Source of the DNA: Paramarasmius palmivorus
Taxonomy: Eukaryota > Basidiomycota > Agaricomycetes > Agaricales > Marasmiaceae
Direction: 5' to 3'
Assembly: GCA_037176845.1 (NCBI GenBank)
Contig: JAYKXP010000012.1
Span: 744,001-808,000 of the forward strand
Length of the DNA stretch: 64,000 nt
Part shown: in pieces, positions 12,246 to 25,340 of the stretch
Layout: every line of letters starts with the position of its first letter
Numbering within the stretch: position 1 is the stretch's first letter
Notes under the pieces: model-generated
What the model saw: the letters and a program-made list of their open reading frames with translations, nothing else
What the model was told of the DNA's origin: nothing
Databases searched by the model: none
Position numbers and translations under genes: made by a program

Positions 12246-13821
12246 ATGAATGAGACAAATCACCTCATATCCCGCTTTCCCAACGAGCTTCTGTGCAAAA
12301 CTTTCGAACATTCCATCGAATCCATTTCTCTAGTTCGTTCGGAATGTCTTGAACCTTTGGACGACATCCCAGAGAAGCCATTCGCTCTCACTCTCAGTCA
12401 TGTTTGTCGACGCTGGCGTACCATTGCGATCGGTTTCCCTTCTCTATGGACTCTCATCGATTTTTCCACTCCGGAGCTAGCAAACGAAATGCTGAAACGT
12501 TCGGGTCAAGCACCCCTTCACATCCGATACATACACTTCGAACACTCTTTCAAAACGCATGAACGGCTCTCAGACGAGTACGTCCTTGCTCGAATGGAAG
12601 CGTTGTCACAGGCGCTATCTCACAGATCTCGCCTCCAAACCATTCAACTCGATATTCCATCAGCTCCGATGGAAGCGCTCGCAGCGAGGCATACTGAAGC
12701 AGCACCTTCCCTTTGGTCGCTACATATCAACAGCTCTGGCTGTGATCTACCACCCGAGTTCCTTGGTGGTGGCGCACCTCTTCTCACCGATCTCTTCCTA
12801 AACGGTTGTGGATTGGCGCACAGCTCCCCACTTCTCCACAATCTCAAATCGCTTCGGTTGATGGGAGGCTACGAGACGTCCTTCGAAGAAGATTTATGCG
12901 ACGTGTTGATGTTCATGCCAGCACTCGAATACCTCGATCTCGAGGATATACGTTTTGATGACGATGACGATGACTCGGACGATACACCAATCGTCAACCT
13001 TTCAAAGTTGCGTCAGCTTGACCTCGAACGCTCCGAGCTTAGTTGCTCCAAGCTATTCAAACGCATCTCTTTTCCTGGTACAGCCTCTGTAGCCATGGAT
13101 ATCTACTCAAAGTACCTCCCAGACATGACAGAGACAGAGGAACTTAACGAGTTTTGGGCCGATATTGCTCGAGCACTATCTCCTGATGATCCAGGTCAGC
13201 CAGGTCAACCGGAGGTTTTCAAGACACTTTCAGTCGATGGCGATAATTACCGGCCACTCGTTCACATTGAAGGCATGGAATACGGTATTACCCTTCAATT
13301 ACTTTTCTGCCCACAGCAGTGACCGTCCCAATATCTCGGTCAAGATCACTTGGGCATACGAGAATCCTCCCTTCTTTGAAGAATTGCTCGGAGCGGCATT
13401 CAACACATTACGCTTCCCAGAAGTGGAAAGCATGCATCTCGGTCCGTTTCCCCTCGACGGGTCAGACAATGTTTTGACGACAGCGTTGATGCCTCATATT
13501 CGCTCGATGTCTCTTCGGACGTTGATATTGAGTGGTACGCGTTGTGCGGAGTGTTTGCCGGCGTTACTGTTGTACGAGGAGGATGATTTGCCCTTGCCAT
13601 TGCCTGAGCTGGAGACGCTGGGCCTTGTTTATCCTGGCTTTGAGTCGGGGGTAGATGATCTATACGATAGTCTGGAGGTCAGATTGGGAGAGGGGAAGAA
13701 GTTGAAGAAGTTGGTTGTGCTGGAAAGCGAGAGTCTTGAAGGAATGAGCGATCTAAGAAAGGTTGTTGATGAAGTGGAAGAGGTATGTATGGATGGTGAC
13801 TCCTCTGAGGTAGAGGATTGA
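12246..13821 (+). pseudogene. F-box-like / LRR-like protein, subfamily I, single frameshift
   Basis: The first frame (12246 to about 13247) starts with an F-box-like domain: FPNELLCKTFEH, then FALTLSHVCRRWRTIAIGFP and SLWTLIDFS at residues ~10-75. In general F-box proteins bind Skp1 and present substrates to SCF ubiquitin ligases. Leucine-rich repeat-like segments (LLTDLFLNGCGL, ALEYLDLEDIRF) and an Asp run follow. Around 13244-13250 the homologous frame jumps by one base: KTLSVDGDN is followed in the second frame by TGHSFTLKAWNTVLPFNY, up to an acidic end at 13821. The order matches the uninterrupted paralogue at 47730-49387 (FMLKAWNVSLSSDFNF). Without the shift the protein would be about 525 aa. 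The first frame alone gives a 358-aa truncated protein. A sequencing error is possible, although no homopolymer lies at the shift. Confidence 0.65.
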
Positions 13822-14527
13822 TCCCCGGAATTGGTTTCTACTGCCCCTTTCATTGATTTGATGTGTACGATTATCCTGGTAAAATACTTGATTCCGTCTG
13901 TATAGGTCTCTGTCCTAAATTTGCATTACTCGAAGGCAGCTTGATGAGCCGTAACGGTATCGCCATTTATCGGATGGAACGTTTGCACGCGTCCCTCTGG
14001 ATTACTCTTTATGATCATGACGAGCGGCTTTTCAGGGTATCGGGACTGGCTTGATACACCTAGCAAAACCGGAGGGCTCAAGCCGTGTCCTGTCCATCAT
14101 GAGTCTTGATATCACGACCTATCGAGCCTGCATAACCATGATCGAGCAAAAATTGACCAGGGTACTCTCATTAACAACACAAGTACCTACGATGTCACTC
14201 AATCCCAAGCATTCGTCCTGACGCCCGTACGACAAAAAAGGTCCATCCCACTCGACCCCAAGACGTCCACATGTCTCACAGTGGCATTGCTCACATCCCA
14301 TCTTGTCCAGACTCCTGTAGATCTTTGACAGGTCCATAGTCAAAGTTGAAGCAGGTGAAAATAAGCGTCTTCAATGCGTAAAGCGGAAGCGGCTCGTCGT
14401 CCAGTTGGTACACCAACATCTCCGCCAAACCTCGCATAGCAGTACGTCAAGCTACATAGAGTACATGTTGTCCGAACTTCTTACTTATTTCCCAGTTGCG
14501 GTCTGATTCCACCGTTTCACCAGCTAC
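13822..14527. other. Intergenic stretch between convergent genes
   Basis: This lies between the 3' end of the F-box gene (plus strand) and the 3' end of the aldehyde dehydrogenase gene (minus strand). It presumably holds both 3' UTRs. A 74-codon minus-strand frame at 14119-14343 has a Cys-rich start (CEQCHCETC) but no clear domain. No gene is supported. Confidence 0.35.
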
Positions 14528-17002
<2,475 letters not shown>

Positions 17003-18955
17003 GCTGTTTGCAATGATTGCTCGGTGGAAGAAAATGGGTAGTGCGAATGCTCCCAGTATGCATGAATCTCAGGACACAGCCTGTTCGCTCTCACGAATCG
17101 TCAACGAGAACGTTGTATCGCTGCTTCTCGGTACGTATCTCAGATCATATGGCCTTTCTGCATTGCAGATCATAATTGTACAATCCTAGGTGTTGAGATG
17201 TCAGCTCGACGCGTACAAGGCAAGAAACAAGTTGAAAATGCACCTCATATACCAAGACCCTCTTTTCGGCGTGTACGGTCATCAGAACGAGACCTCAATA
17301 CGCCGGAAAAGGGACGAGTCGATACGATACGCGTACCATGAATTATCTTTGAGATATCCTATGAGATTACAGGACGAAATCGCGCTCTGAAGGACGTTGA
17401 ATGGCCTGGTAGTGAATTGTGAATTCAAGCTCGTCGTGGTCATGATGAGAGAAAAGCCGCGGCTAGATTCTTGTTTCTCTCACATTAAATAACAACCACG
17501 ACTCCCTTCGCTCAGCTACACCCCATCCAGTGGGCTTCCTTTCACATAGATTCGCAGACGTTCTCTAATACCCTAATTTTACAGCTTTTCCAGTCAATCA
17601 GCGACTATGAAACTCCTGAAAGTTGCAAATATGACTCCAATTCACCGTCTCCCCAGCACCATCTCCCAACGTTCTTCGAGCAGCTAGTCTCAAGCTATCG
17701 CGTTCCTCGACGACTCACGAGATATACGACTACTTCTCAACCCCATAACTCGGGAAAAGCCATATACAATGAAGAAACGCCGTCTCAACGCAAACACCAT
17801 TGTGCCGACTCCTCTCCTCACCTACGCCTCCCATTTCCAGGCCCTCCCCATTCTATCCTCCCTTTCAGCAATCTAGCCGTCATTTATTTGGACGAAGAAC
17901 GATGGAATACCCATGGCGCTGTTGTCCCTTGTGGTGAAAGCTGCGCAAGCTTCTTTTTCCGCTACTCCCAACATACTCTCCAACGCCGACAAAGGCCATA
18001 ATCAAGGCCTATAGGACCTCGTCAGATCACCTTAAGGGCCGCCGCCAAGCGCATATTGGACGATGTCAATGTTGCTCATCCATCGTCTATTCTATCATTC
18101 TCCATCCGTCGCGTTTTTAGGAACTCGCTATCATGACCTTTGGATTGGGGCAGAACGATGTGTTATTGCTAGGGAAGGTTGAGACGCTACGCGATATTTT
18201 TCGTCTCCCCAACCCAAAATCACGCTCCCGCCCCCATTTCATACTCTGGAGCTCGACAGTCTCCAAATCCACCCCAACAGCGACATATACCGCTCCCAGA
18301 ACTACCACTTCAATGCCGCCTCTCGTCGCCTCCAGCTGCAGTGTCTGAACATCAGCACAAGCGCGAACCTCGATGCCTTTCGACATACCCTTCAACGCGG
18401 TTCTAGCGTCTCTCTAGAGCACCGTGAGATACGGGGTCAAGCGTGCTGTTTACTTCAGTGGCATTATAAATCAACGTGGGCTTTAGTCTTGTAGCAGAGA
18501 CGGGGAATTTGGATCTAAAAGTGCGTCTGGTCCATTAGTACCTCGTTCGATGTTAGCTTACTTCCGTTTAGTAGAAGCCAAGGACACGTGTACTAGCAGG
18601 TCTTTATTGAGGACTGCATGGCTGAGTGTTGTGGCGAAGGATCTGGTCGGTGTTGTTGTGGCATGCTGCCCGTCAAAAGTGTTTTAGTACCGAAACTATA
18701 GATCTCGAGTCAGAGTCGTCGAGATTCTCGTTCTACTTCCAACAAAGGTCCATGTCATTCCGAGCTGTATGTTTGTGACTCAGCTCCTAGACTTCTTCTG
18801 ACTTGCTCATTACAACGATTGAACAGATGCGCCATCACCGACACCGGACATAACAAGGGGTTCTTGTTGGTTGCGATACTCGTTCTCTATGTTCAACAAG
18901 CGCACGATGGACCCACAAAGTTCTACTTGCGGTAGTCGCCACACTTTAGCAGAAC
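17003..18955. other. Intergenic stretch with a possible decayed LRR-like fragment
   Basis: The proximal ~200 bases upstream of 17002 should hold the aldehyde dehydrogenase promoter. On the plus strand about 18225-18407 reads as FHTLELDSLQIHP...RRLQLQCLNIS, a leucine-patterned stretch that could be a relic of an F-box/LRR-type gene; no F-box is found upstream and the frame is interrupted. The rest shows nothing recognisable. Confidence 0.25.
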
Positions 18956-18962
18956 TATAAAA
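18956..18962 (+). promoter_or_regulatory. TATA box of the small zinc-finger gene
   Basis: TATAAAA lies 78 bases before the ATG at 19040, a normal place for a fungal TATA element with a start site around 18990. Confidence 0.4.
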
Positions 18963-19039
18963 CCTGTAATGTGCGTTACACTTTCCTCACTACTCTTACT
19001 ACTACCAATCCTCTCAACTATCTCTGCAGACTGTACACA

Positions 19040-19400
19040 ATGACTTCGAACGGCTACCCGAACAACACATATGGTCAGGGTGCAAACCAACAACAGCCGG
19101 GCATGCGCCAACCTGACCAGCTGTACACAAACAGCCAACATTCAACTCTATGGGCAAATGTTCATCAGAATCCCAAGTAAGGATCGTTTCTCCTTAGAAC
19201 ATGGAATTCCGTTGACCTGCAGAAACAGTCAAAGCTCGTCGTCCACGACGCCGAGTCAAGGCAATCAGCCTCCTCAACAATCTCAACAGACTCATCAGCA
19301 GGGGACGGTTTTCCCGTGCCCTGGCTGCGGAAATATGTTTCCTTCAAATGACGATGTAATCGATCATGCGAGGCAAAGCCACCCGAATCTGCGTGTTTGA
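19040..19400 (+). CDS. Small Q/N/P-rich C2H2 zinc-finger protein (104 aa)
   Basis: Two exons, 19040-19176 and 19223-19400, joined over a 46-nt GT-AG intron (GTAAGG...CTGCAG), give 104 codons plus stop. Residues 1-75 are low-complexity and rich in Gln, Asn, Pro and Ser. Residues 76-99 form one classical C2H2 finger, FPCPGCGNMF then H-A-R-Q-S-H, with spacing C-x2-C-x12-H-x4-H (C78, C81, H94, H99). A single finger on a disordered arm is more typical of a protein-protein or RNA contact, or an accessory DNA contact, than of a stand-alone sequence-specific regulator; that is inference. The TATA box upstream and the clean splice support a real gene. Confidence 0.65.
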
Positions 19401-20111
19401 AGAAATCATCATTGGTGTTGGCGTGAGGGCAAGAATGGGTGCTGAACTTGTTCTACTATTGTACTGCATTCGTGTACTGTGAACTAGCTTTTTTCGGACA
19501 TTTGAAATGTTGTATATGAGTTTTGGAGACGTGAATAATTTGGGCTGTGTAAAACTTCCTTATAATGAATCCTGTAATGAATCGAATGGCTAAGTATCAC
19601 CATGGACAAGATATCCATCGTCACATCTTTGACCTCTGACTCTGAGCACTCATCCTCGACGAACTGTCCTCGTTTACAAAGAAACGATGAAATGCGATTC
19701 GATAGTACCGAATCGTGCTGGAGAAAGTGTCCCGTGATGAGATCAAGGATTTCATTGAGTAACGGGAACGTCCTCGAGGAGATGTGCTGGAAGCACCACG
19801 AAAATGCCACTCCGGCATCCTGCGGCTCTTCTGGGAACCATCCATATTGTGTGATTCGGCGCCAAACAAGCCCAGCTGTGTCGGACGGTTAAGCTTCTTT
19901 GTCGTTGTAAAGTTGATAAAGGGTATCACTCACTTGGGACCTGACATATTGAGAGTGACTTATTTTCACCCGTTATATAAGATATGGTCCAATGCTGAAG
20001 ATCAAGCTCAGAACTCTGGCCAAAGCCAGGTGGCAAGCGCTCGGCTGTCCATCTAAATACTCGCAGCTTGGGTAGCAGAATGAGAGTATCGCGAGTAGAT
20101 GTCAAAGTTGG
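19401..20111. other. 3' stretch of the zinc-finger gene and possible last exon of the F-box gene
   Basis: On the minus strand about 19600-19880 carries an open frame reading WRRITQYGWFPEEPQDAGVA and on through FSWCFQHISS to an acidic end. It lies directly downstream of the F-box gene at 20112-21068 and may be its last exon, but the splice cannot be fixed. The plus strand holds the zinc-finger 3' UTR. Confidence 0.3.
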
Positions 20112-21068
20112 CTATAAACAAGTCAAATGCTCTTCTAAACAAGATGAAGAAGGTGCACATACTGTATCAAGCCCCATGTCTTCGATCGAGTGCATCTGGT
20201 TTTTCAGTTGTATTTCAAGGCACGTCAGGTTGGTTAATCTCAGAGCCACAAGTTGTATGTTGGCAGCATGGAACCCCCTGCGACATAACATATCGATCTT
20301 GAAGGTCGAAAGACTCTTTTCTACTCGGCTCTGAGCAGCAACGATAACATCTTCGATAGTGTTGGGGTCCAGAGAGGTCCACATAGGCTGGAGAGATTCG
20401 AGGCGTGGTGTAGAGAAGACGTTGAGCCATCTCTCTGTGATCCAGGTATGGGCAGTTAACGTCTCGAGCAAAGGAAACTCGGTTCTCTCGCTCAAATCAA
20501 AGACGGCCTGGCCCCCGAAATAGCACATCGGGCTCAACAAGACCTTCTTCAAAGTGAACCGATGCCGTTTAAGGAAGGAAAATGTTTCTTTCGTGACCGG
20601 TACCGTCAAATTCGCGACCTCCAGTCTAGGAAAGTCGCAATTATTCACGATAAACGCAACGAACATGAGATATCGTCCGAGCCGAATAAGATCCAGTGTC
20701 AGAACCGTGAGGTTGCCGGCATGTGGGAGAGTAGTTGAGAGCATGCGAGGGAATGAGGAAAGGTATCGGTGACTATCTTCCGCCCTGAATATTAATGTAA
20801 GTGGTCCTTTTCTCATCGAGACTTCCGTGCTGGACGCTCACCAAAATCCACCAATGAACAAGACTCGCAACGACTGCGCTGCACGCCGATTTTTCAGCAA
20901 AGTTCTGATGTAGCAAACATTCTGTCTTGGCCGAAGTAGGGCTACGACCTCATAGAGGTGTGGCGTAACCATTCGGCGAAATGATTTCGAAACTAGATAG
21001 AGGGCTGGCCATGTCGCGGGGTCGGATACGGAGATGATCTCGTTCCAGATCTCGAAAGGGATATGCAT
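20112..21068 (-). CDS. F-box protein, type III, two resolved exons, 3' end uncertain
   Basis: Exon 1 (21068-20842) begins MHIPFEIWNEIISVS and continues ATWPALYLVSKSFRRMVTPH, a degenerate F-box at the very N-terminus (residues ~3-40). A 57-nt intron (GTGAGC...ATTCAG) leads to exon 2 from 20784, in phase, encoding leucine-patterned sequence (NLTVLTLDLIRLGRYL, FPRLEVANLTV, FPLLETLTAHTW, NLTCLEIQLKNQ). The open frame stops at 20112, giving about 300 residues. A downstream open stretch at 19600-19880 may be a further exon. Role by family: SCF ubiquitin-ligase substrate adaptor. It lacks the HVCRRWR motif of the other F-box genes here, so it is a separate subfamily. Confidence 0.55.
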
Positions 21069-22803
21069 TGTGATGGTCCAAGGAAGAGCTTGAGATGCTG
21101 ATGAACATCGAATGAGGAGGCTTATCTAACGTTGACCTTTAGCACCATCTGTTTTCGGAACCTGACGTCGTTCCTTGGACCCACATCTGTCTGTGTTGGG
21201 CTCCCAATCGAGTTGTCGTCGAGGCCAGAATGCCATGAAGTTCTGCGAAAGTCTCAGTATGAACGTTCATATAAGAATTAAAAGGACAGGATACCATTTA
21301 TCGGTGCAGGACACTTTGACACGGTGGTCGCGGTGAGAGCCGGTCCCCACCCCGGGAGATATCACGTGAGTCATGTGCACATCGTGGTTCTCGTTCTCCG
21401 GTCTCTATGCGCGTTTGTTTGTACAGTGTTTGAGGTTCCAAGCCCTTCTCCGGTGTTTGCGCAGTAAATATTTGTTCGGACAAACAAGCGCTTCGGAGAA
21501 GGGCTTGGGATAAAGTACGCGTTTCGTGACCCACCATTTCCCTTCCACTACGTTACGTCCCTCCACTCTGTCGCTCCCTCTCCGACATGTATTAATAGTT
21601 TCGAAGCAAATACGTTCAATCGTCTTTAATCTATCTCAGAATCTGCTCTCGTTCCCGAGATATCACCTTAGCGTCCCTTGAAGGGCCTTTGCACGTCCAG
21701 GTCATTGCTGGATTCAAAGCCTTGCTCAGTCTCTTCGGTATGTTTCCCAGTCGTCTCGTCTTTTTTGATGTTTGTGTATTTATTGTACCCCTAGTTCCTC
21801 AGAAAACACCAAAACACGTAGTCCCCCCTCTTTGTCGCTAGTGTTGTCATCATTACCGCAGGGCTGTGTTTCCTCGCAGAAGACTGAGCTCCTCGAACTC
21901 TGGGCATGGGTTAGAAACTCGATTTGTCGCGGGATTTTCACTAGTGATAGGTATGCGTATTATGGTCTTGATACGCGTTGTTTTGATACTGAGCGTTTCA
22001 TTGCGGACAGTTTCTCGCCCTGTGCACACAAAACGCTCTAGGTTTCGTACATGACACCTCTTCTGACGACTTTGTCAAGCTGTCTTGAGCTCTCGCCGAA
22101 TCCTTTTCCTTGTCCCGAACATTGAACTTGGTACTGGGAGATGATGCTTGTTGTTCTCCTGGTCTCCAGTGCTATGATGCTATCTCATCCCTCGCCACCG
22201 ATACCGTTTGTGAAGAACGTCTGGAGTAGCTCCCAGAGTGCTCGTCGTCTCCTTCGGTTCTCGAAATGCGTATTTTCGATTCACCCAATCCAGGTAGTGG
22301 AAAGGAAAAGAGTAGCGATCAACGCCGAATCCGAACTTCCTTGATGATTACGAACTGTATTTGCAAGGCCGAGAAACCGCTGTCTATCCGGTTGTCGTAC
22401 GAGGTACTATCATATCTACTACTATGCGTTTTGAGATGCTAACAGGACGTTCTTCTAGGTTTGGAATAGGGAAGACAGACGACTTTGACTTCCAGACATG
22501 ATCTCGCGCTTGTGCTGTCTTGTTGCATCGTCTTACCTCATACCTTCGTCGCTGTCTGGCCCTGATGGTACGGCTCGGATTCACGAGCATTCCTGTGGGT
22601 TCCTCCATGTATAGTGAAACGTTCAGTCTGATTGAAGCGAAGAGCAAAGCAATATCGGGCGTAAAGCATATCTGCGTATCGTCAAATGTACTTGTTATTA
22701 CAACAGAGCAAACCGGGGAGATTTACTGTCCAAAACAACGTATCAGAAAAATATGCTACACAAAAGATCCTGAGACGCGCAGCCGTCTAAGTCCAACATA
22801 AGA
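21069..22803. other. Intergenic stretch; diverged segment shared with 29.4-29.9 kb
   Basis: No named gene. Around 21947-22030 there is an intron-like block (GATAG, then GTATGCGTATTATGG ... GCGGACAG, then TTTCTCGCCC) matched by 29519-29597 with the same spacing. This suggests homologous decayed exons on the plus strand. The remainder shows nothing recognisable. Confidence 0.3.
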
Positions 22804-22860
22804 CTACTTCTTCGCCTTGTCTTGTTGTGCTAAGAACTCCACCGCAGTCCTCTCCCTCTC
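22804..22860 (-). other. Orphaned C-terminal codons of membrane protein copy B
   Basis: Immediately after the TAA of copy B (22861-22863) the same frame stays open and reads ERERTAVEFLAQQDKAKK before a TAG at 22804-22806. Copy A ends EERGNTVVEFLAQQGKLEK. These codons are therefore the former C-terminus, cut off by a single-codon change to TAA. Confidence 0.75.
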
Positions 22861-25020
22861 TTATACATCATTCGGGATTCCACTTTTCGCCAATGCCAAC
22901 TGGGGCCCTGCAGGATATTCATCCTCCCAAAACAGATATGCATCCTGAGCCCGTGTCGTTGGACATACTACACCCCAGAACGGCGACATTCCGCTGTAAA
23001 GCTCTTCCAACTGCTTCCCATACCTGAGCGCCGAAACTCCTCCGCTAGCCACCAGAATGAACACCATCCAGCCAATCACAACCAACGAAGCAACCAACAG
23101 CGGAGCAAAGCCCAAAACATACAGCCCGCTGTAACACGTAGCAACCCCTCCTCCCGTGCTCTCGACTTGGATAGAGACGGACTGGTATGCAGCCCATCCG
23201 TTGAATGCAATACTTTCTTGAATAAATGAAGCGCCTACTCCCCCACCCCATTTGGTGATCATACTAGGGTCGAAGGATATCTGCCTGGTGCCTTCGTCAA
23301 GTACCCTTATAGCGCCGTAATCGGCAGTCCATAAGCCGCCGAGACCTAACATTGCATCACCAGCACAGGTGATTATACCACCAGCAGAGCCGGCACCAAT
23401 GCTGCGGAAGCTACTGTAGGAAGGGCGTTGCAGGACATAGTGTTGTGACTGTGAAGAAGGATTGGGATTCAAGGTATATCGTTCGATGGGTTTATATTCA
23501 GCCCAAATGTGGCCCCCGTCGTCACTTGGTATAGCATCAAAGAGACTGGCGTGAACGTAGTTGAGGTCGCTAGGAAGGCGGTCAAAGGCAGTCAAATTGA
23601 CCTGACCTTCTGCTGTGGTTTCGATGACAGTGGAAACCAAGTTGAGCTGTGTCGTCGTTGCGCATACCATGCGAGAGAGACCCTGGTACACATAGCCTTC
23701 GGAGGCGGTGGAGCCACTGATACTGAGCATGTTACACATAGCAGGGGCTCCAAGTCTCCCGTAGTAATCGCCATTGATCAGCTCTATACCAAACTTTTCA
23801 TGAATAGCTCGGGCACAGTCATTCATGATTCCGCCAATCATGGTATAGTCCTCAACCGGGGTTTGTCTAATACCGAATAATCCCCCTTCGATACTGGCCA
23901 TGCTCGATAGAAAAGTGAAGTTGCCTCCGTCCAAGACCAAGGAACCCCGTGAATCAATTGAAGACTCGTTAAAAAGTGGGCGATAATACGTCCTGTAATC
24001 ATCGACTGCCTTGGACAAAATATCGTAGAGGTCCCTTGGTCCGTGATACTTTCGCCAGCTTGAATCTGTAGCGAAAATGTCGAAAGAGCCGCCAATACTT
24101 GAATCATCATAATCCCTTCTTGTGTAAATCCCCAAATCCATACAGCCCATCTCAACTTCAAGGGCCATAGCCTCATTGAAGGACACCCTGGCCTGTGGCC
24201 CGAGCTGGGGGACACCAAATACCGCTTTGAATCCCATATCATGGGGGCTGATCATTACACCGTTAGATATCGTGGATTCCTGGATTCGTTTAGTGCCAGG
24301 TCCGATGTAGTATGAGTTGAGACGAAGGTCACCGTCTTTGTGCGCATACTTCCGGAGCTGGCGAGGTATGAGAACATCGGAATCGGTCATGTTCAGACCC
24401 GAGAAGAACGCAGAATCAGCGAAAGTGGAGTTGTGCCAGGACTGACAGGCGCGTTCGGTCACGTAACGGTTAACCCCAACCTCAAACTGGAATTCTCCTG
24501 CGTAATCGCATCTACACGTTCTTGAGATTGGATCCACCAACGAGTGATTCATGGTGACATACCTATAGGCTGTAACGGTCGCTGGGTCTGTATCAAGTGC
24601 CATAGACGCATTGATTGCAACTGCGGCAAGCTCCCTCGAAGTGATGGATGAAGGCTTGTCCAGGGTGCTAGGCCCTGCAGTTGGACAGGCGTAGAGTCCA
24701 AGGAATCCCAGGTCGCTAATACTGGAGAAGACTCCCAGCAAAAATGACAGCAAAATTGCCAGAAGCAAGCGCCTTGGGAGTATAGGATCTGTATTCCTTC
24801 CCCTCAGTGCTTCGATAATCCATAGAGCAGCTGTTTTGGTTGCTGTATACTTGCTCAAAATGCGGTTGACAGTGTCGTGTGTACGGAGAGAAGCTACACG
24901 CGGGCTGCTTGCCAGGATGATGTAGGGGATTAAGAGGAGGCCACCAAATGTGAGAACTTGGATGGCAGCACGTAAAATGAAGGTAATTTGACCTACGGTC
25001 AGCCTTTCGGAGACGAGCAT
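22861..25020 (-). CDS. Multi-pass membrane protein with large ectodomain, copy B (702 aa), C-terminus shortened
   Basis: Exons 25020-24563 and 24511-22861 flank a 51-nt intron (GTATGT...GTGTAG) at exactly the position of the copy-A intron. Here the intron has no stop and is divisible by three, so the unspliced frame is open and would add 17 residues. Spliced length is 702 aa. Layout matches copy A: N-terminal helix (~10-37), second helix (~85-113), N-glycosylatable ectodomain, C-terminal helix (APLLVASLVVIGWMVFILVA), then FWGVVCPTTRAQDAYLFWED. The last 18 codons found in copy A are cut off by a TAA. Identity is high in the N-terminal third and around the last helix; the ectodomain is more diverged. 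Function unknown. A receptor-like or cell-surface role is inferred only from topology. Confidence 0.75.
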   Translation of the reverse strand: MLVSERLTVGQITFILRAAIQVLTFGGLLLIPYIILASSPRVASLRTHDTVNRILSKYTATKTAALWIIEALRGRNTDPILPRRLLLAILLSFLLGVFSSISDLGFLGLYACPTAGPSTLDKPSSITSRELAAVAINASMALDTDPATVTAYRYVTMNHSLVDPISRTCRCDYAGEFQFEVGVNRYVTERACQSWHNSTFADSAFFSGLNMTDSDVLIPRQLRKYAHKDGDLRLNSYYIGPGTKRIQESTISNGVMISPHDMGFKAVFGVPQLGPQARVSFNEAMALEVEMGCMDLGIYTRRDYDDSSIGGSFDIFATDSSWRKYHGPRDLYDILSKAVDDYRTYYRPLFNESSIDSRGSLVLDGGNFTFLSSMASIEGGLFGIRQTPVEDYTMIGGIMNDCARAIHEKFGIELINGDYYGRLGAPAMCNMLSISGSTASEGYVYQGLSRMVCATTTQLNLVSTVIETTAEGQVNLTAFDRLPSDLNYVHASLFDAIPSDDGGHIWAEYKPIERYTLNPNPSSQSQHYVLQRPSYSSFRSIGAGSAGGIITCAGDAMLGLGGLWTADYGAIRVLDEGTRQISFDPSMITKWGGGVGASFIQESIAFNGWAAYQSVSIQVESTGGGVATCYSGLYVLGFAPLLVASLVVIGWMVFILVASGGVSALRYGKQLEELYSGMSPFWGVVCPTTRAQDAYLFWEDEYPAGPQLALAKSGIPNDV

Positions 25021-25340
25021 AGGGAGTTGATGATTTTATTTCTTCAGGAGGCAAGATATATGTCTTCGTGTGGCTCAACTTGGGCTAGTCGCCTTTGGGA
25101 AGTAAAAGGATAGATACTAAACAGAGAATAGAACAAGGAAAACGGCGCCACCAATGATAGGCTGAAATGTTTTCGGATGACAGTTGGTTTCCATAATGCA
25201 TTCATACGGATCCAGTCATCCGGCCTCACTGCAATATACAGTACGCCAGGTGAATTTTGAATAAAACATTCGAAGAGCCAGGCAGCTGTGGTTCTTCAGC
25301 GTCAGTTCTTGTCGGGAACCGAAATACTCACCTCAACGCT
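25021..25340 (-). promoter_or_regulatory. Upstream flank of copy B, homologous to copy A flank
   Basis: A GATATAT element lies at about 25055-25061 beside a CTTCAGGAGG stretch. A conserved donor-like GTGAGTATTTCGGTTCC begins at 25331 (minus strand). Both have equivalents upstream of copy A, so the duplication carried the promoter and perhaps a 5' UTR intron. Confidence 0.35.

Noticed and set aside
22861..25020. Unspliced 719-residue reading of membrane protein copy B
   Set aside because: The extra 17 residues match an intron with good splice sites shared with copy A; the spliced 702-residue form is preferred.
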